Source: CAG-273 sp963560005 (GTDB taxonomy: Bacteria > Bacillota > Clostridia > TANB77 > CAG-508). From it: a stretch of DNA of 25,013 nt. The DNA lies in assembly GCA_963560005.1 (NCBI GenBank), contig CAUWNG010000001.1, positions 1 through 25,013 of the forward strand, in the 5' to 3' direction. The notes beneath the pieces were generated by a model that saw only the letters and a list, made by a program, of their open reading frames with translations, was not told where the DNA came from and made no database searches. Position 1 is the first letter of the stretch, and every line of letters begins with the position of its first letter. Below are positions 23,244-25,013 of the stretch, one piece after another. Position numbers and translations under genes: made by a program.

Positions 23244-23313
23244 TCAGCTCTTGCTGAAAATTAGTCGAACTGGACTGGTCTAGTAGCTCCTTTTGAGCGA
23301 AAAATCGGTAGAC
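23244..23313 (+). ncRNA. Structured spacer RNA between TR and RT
   Basis: Two foldable elements lie in the 138-base spacer between TR and RT. The first is TCAGC-TCTT-GCTGA (23244-23257), a perfect 5-bp stem. The second is nested: GTCTA (23278-23282) pairs with TAGAC (23309-23313) around an inner GCTC-CTTTT-GAGC hairpin (23286-23298). In studied DGRs the RNA downstream of the template is required for priming and for binding RT with its partner. This segment is the probable equivalent. Confidence 0.55.
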
Positions 23314-23339
23314 AAAAATAAGATTATACCAGGAGTAAT

Positions 23340-24398
23340 ATGAAAAGAAAAAAAGATATTTATATTAAAATAATAGATAAAAATAACATATATAAAGCTA
23401 TACTAAATGCTTCTAAAGGCAAAAAAGACAGAGATAATGTCAGGAATGTAATATCCAATATTACATTTTATGTGAATGATATACATAAGAAACTTTCTAC
23501 AAGAACATATAAACCAAGCACTTATGTAGAAATGAAAATACATGATGGAGTAAGGAAAAAAGAAAGAATTATATATAAACCTAAATTTTATCCAGATCAA
23601 GTAGTTCATTGGGCATTGATGCAACAAATAGAGCCAATTATAATGAGGGGAATGTATGAATTTTGTTGTGGTTCTGTAAAAGGGCGAGGAATAATGCATG
23701 GTATGAAATACTTAAAGAAAATACTTGTAAGAGATAGAAAAAATACTAAATATTGTTTAAAATTAGATATTAAGAAGTTTTATCCTAGTATAAACCAAAC
23801 TATATTAAAAAGGAAGTTTATGAGAGTTATTAAGGATAGAGACACTTTAGATTTAATTGATAAAATAATAGACAGCACAGATAAAGGAGTACCTATTGGA
23901 AATTATACTTCACAATGGTTTGCAAATTTCTTTCTACAAGATTTAGATCATTATATAAAAGAAGAATTAAAAGTTCCATATTATTTGCGATACATGGATG
24001 ATATGGTATTATTCCATAGAAACAAAAAAGAACTACACAAAATAAAAAATAAAATAGAAGCATATTTAAAAAGTGAGGATTTGAGATTAAAAGAAAATTG
24101 GCAATTATTCAAAGTGGATTCAAGACCAATTGACTTTTTAGGGTATAGATTTTATAGAGGTTACACTACTTTACGAAAAAGTAATTTTTTGAGAATAAAA
24201 AGAAGATATAAAAAAATATTTAAAAAACAAAAAATTACTTATACAGATGCAAGTGCATCATTAAGTTATTATGGATGGCTTAAACATTGCGATTCATATA
24301 ATTTTAATCAAAAATATATTAAGCCATATGTAGATTTAAATAAATGTAAAGGAGTGATTAGAAATGAAAGCAGAAAGCAATTTACAACCAAAAAATAA
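23340..24398 (+). CDS. DGR reverse transcriptase
   Basis: A 352-residue reverse transcriptase that copies the template RNA with errors at adenines. The catalytic palm is complete: LDIKKFYPSI (142-151, first Asp), PIGNYTSQ (185-192, the I-G-x-x-x-S-Q form typical of DGR enzymes, not the Q-G-x-x-x-S-P of retroviral or group II enzymes), LRYMDDMVLF with YMDD (218-221), and DFLGYRF (265-271). No maturase, endonuclease or RNase H domain is attached. AGGAG lies four bases before the ATG. It follows the TR by 138 bases and its end overlaps the next gene by 35 bases. Confidence is high from motifs and context together. Confidence 0.96.
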   Translation: MKRKKDIYIKIIDKNNIYKAILNASKGKKDRDNVRNVISNITFYVNDIHKKLSTRTYKPSTYVEMKIHDGVRKKERIIYKPKFYPDQVVHWALMQQIEPIIMRGMYEFCCGSVKGRGIMHGMKYLKKILVRDRKNTKYCLKLDIKKFYPSINQTILKRKFMRVIKDRDTLDLIDKIIDSTDKGVPIGNYTSQWFANFFLQDLDHYIKEELKVPYYLRYMDDMVLFHRNKKELHKIKNKIEAYLKSEDLRLKENWQLFKVDSRPIDFLGYRFYRGYTTLRKSNFLRIKRRYKKIFKKQKITYTDASASLSYYGWLKHCDSYNFNQKYIKPYVDLNKCKGVIRNESRKQFTTKK

Positions 24399-24828
24399 AT
24401 TTGAAATAGAAAATATTATTGATGGAAAATGTGAAATAGTATTCTTTGATAACATTCAAGAGTTAGAACAATTAGAAGTCAATGAAAAAAGATATTCTTA
24501 TGATACATATAGAGTAAAAACTAATTACAGAGATGAGTTAGAACAAGAATTAAACGACGACCAAGATAAATATAATAAATGGTTAGAACTTGCCAAAAAT
24601 ACAGAATATAATGAATTAGCAACAAAAATTAGAGAAAAAAGAGATTCATTACTTTATGCAACAGATAAATATACAATTTTAGATTATCCAATTACAAAAC
24701 AAGACAAAGAAGCTATATTAAAATATAGACAAAAATTAAGAGATATGCCACAAGAAGAAAATTTTCCGTACGATGTTAAATTTCCAGATAAACCAAATAT
24801 TGAACTAATAAAGACTATGAAAATATAG
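24364..24828 (+). CDS. Tail fibre assembly chaperone
   Basis: A 154-residue protein. Its C-terminal part (about residues 82-145) shows the phage tail assembly chaperone pattern: IREKRDSLLYATDKYTILDYPITKQDKEAILKYRQKLRDMPQEENFPYDVKFPDKP. This is the I-R-x-x-R-x-x-L-L-x-x-x-D / Y-R-x-x-L-R-D-x-P / P-x-K-P arrangement. It probably assists folding or trimer assembly of the diversified fibre. The ATG lies inside the reverse transcriptase gene (35 bases overlap) after AAGGAGTG at 24349-24356, so expression of both is coupled. The last codons and stop form one arm of a terminator. Confidence 0.82.
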   Translation: MKAESNLQPKNKFEIENIIDGKCEIVFFDNIQELEQLEVNEKRYSYDTYRVKTNYRDELEQELNDDQDKYNKWLELAKNTEYNELATKIREKRDSLLYATDKYTILDYPITKQDKEAILKYRQKLRDMPQEENFPYDVKFPDKPNIELIKTMKI

Positions 24829-24840
24829 TCTTTATTTTTA
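24807..24840 (+). terminator. Terminator at the end of the DGR/fibre operon
   Basis: A perfect 12-bp stem (AATAAAGACTAT at 24807-24818 with ATAGTCTTTATT at 24825-24836), a GAAAAT loop and a five-T run. The TAG stop of the chaperone gene (24826-24828) lies inside the right arm. It ends the unit made of fibre, TR, RT and chaperone. Confidence 0.85.
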
Positions 24841-24856
24841 CGAGGGGTGAAGAAAA

Positions 24857-25013
24857 ATGAATAAAGATAAATATGTGAAAATGATTGCTTTGATGATAAT
24901 TGTAATTATAGTATTAATACTAGATATAGTATTTACTATACTTCATGAAATGAACTATAACAAAAGAGTAAATACAGGTAATGAAAGATGGCTACAAATA
25001 GAAAATAGAATAA
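24857..25013 (+). CDS. Small membrane protein, truncated by the window end
   Basis: The start of a gene (ATG 24857, ribosome site GAGGGGTG at 24842-24849) that runs past the window. The visible 52 residues are a short basic N-terminus (MNKDKYVKM), one hydrophobic helix (IALMIIVIIVLILDIVFTI), then HEMNYNKRVNTGNERWLQIENRI, suggesting an amphipathic or coiled-coil region. The position after the tail-fibre genes is where holin/lysis genes usually begin, but the visible part alone does not prove a holin. Confidence 0.7.
   Translation, partial: MNKDKYVKMIALMIIVIIVLILDIVFTILHEMNYNKRVNTGNERWLQIENRI

Noticed and set aside
23055..23264. A 69-residue open frame across the template repeat
   Set aside because: It is open only because the template mirrors the coding VR. 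It has no ribosome site and its flanks do not look like protein.
22953..23339. A retron-type or group II intron element instead of a DGR
   Set aside because: The RT has the DGR-type I-G-x-x-x-S-Q motif, no maturase or endonuclease domain, no domain V-like RNA and no msr/msd-like inverted repeats. The adenine-only VR/TR differences settle the class.
1..25013. TGA read as tryptophan (mycoplasma-like code)
   Set aside because: TGA ends genes such as the small terminase (4928) and the tail completion gene (12679) at sensible places, and Trp is encoded by TGG throughout.
1..25013. CRISPR array, insertion sequence, integrase or attachment site
   Set aside because: No regularly spaced direct repeats, transposase motifs or integrase motifs were seen. 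The only long repeat pair is the VR/TR.

Overview
The window is a continuous stretch of a low-GC bacteriophage genome, either a free phage or a prophage late region. No integrase, host gene or attachment site is visible. Every gene is on the + strand, most are 0-30 bases apart or overlap, and nearly all have a strong AGGAGG-type ribosome binding site. Base composition is very AT-rich, Lys/Ile/Asn/Glu dominate the proteins, and TGA is used as a stop. This suggests a phage of a low-GC Firmicute, probably a Clostridia-like host; the species cannot be told from the sequence.

Layout: (1) 1-2722, the end of the early/middle region: a RecU-like Holliday junction resolvase, small phage proteins of unknown function, a membrane protein with a ParB-like tail, and an ArpU/RinA-like late-gene regulator. 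(2) 2723-2943, a control segment with an extended -10 promoter, a terminator hairpin and an atypical tRNA with anticodon CAU. (3) 3044-13134, the packaging and head module: ParB-like/DNA methyltransferase fusion, small and large terminase, portal, minor capsid protein, a small cassette between two identical terminators, scaffold, major capsid protein, four head-tail connector genes and the tail tube protein. (4) 13202-21194, the tail of a siphovirus: two tail assembly chaperone genes, a 1031-residue tape measure protein, and tail-tip proteins. No sheath gene is present. (5) 21210-24828, a diversity-generating retroelement (DGR) joined to the tail-fibre genes. (6) 24857 to the end, the start of a small membrane protein.

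The DGR is the main discovery. The tail-fibre/C-type-lectin-like protein at 21210-22952 ends in a 111-base variable repeat (VR, 22827-22937). A matching 111-base template repeat (TR, 23091-23201) lies in non-coding DNA 153 bases downstream. The two differ at exactly 10 positions, and the TR base is adenine at all 10. None of the 87 non-adenine positions differ. All eight affected codons change the amino acid. A reverse transcriptase with the DGR-type PIGNYTSQ and YMDD motifs follows at 23340-24398. A GC-rich hairpin stands just past the VR, and the TR-RT spacer can fold. No Avd accessory gene is present in the window; the RT instead overlaps a tail-fibre-assembly chaperone gene whose stop codon sits inside a terminator. 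The system would rewrite the receptor-binding tip of the tail fibre and so change host range. DGRs are a known class; whether this particular one has been described cannot be told from the sequence alone.
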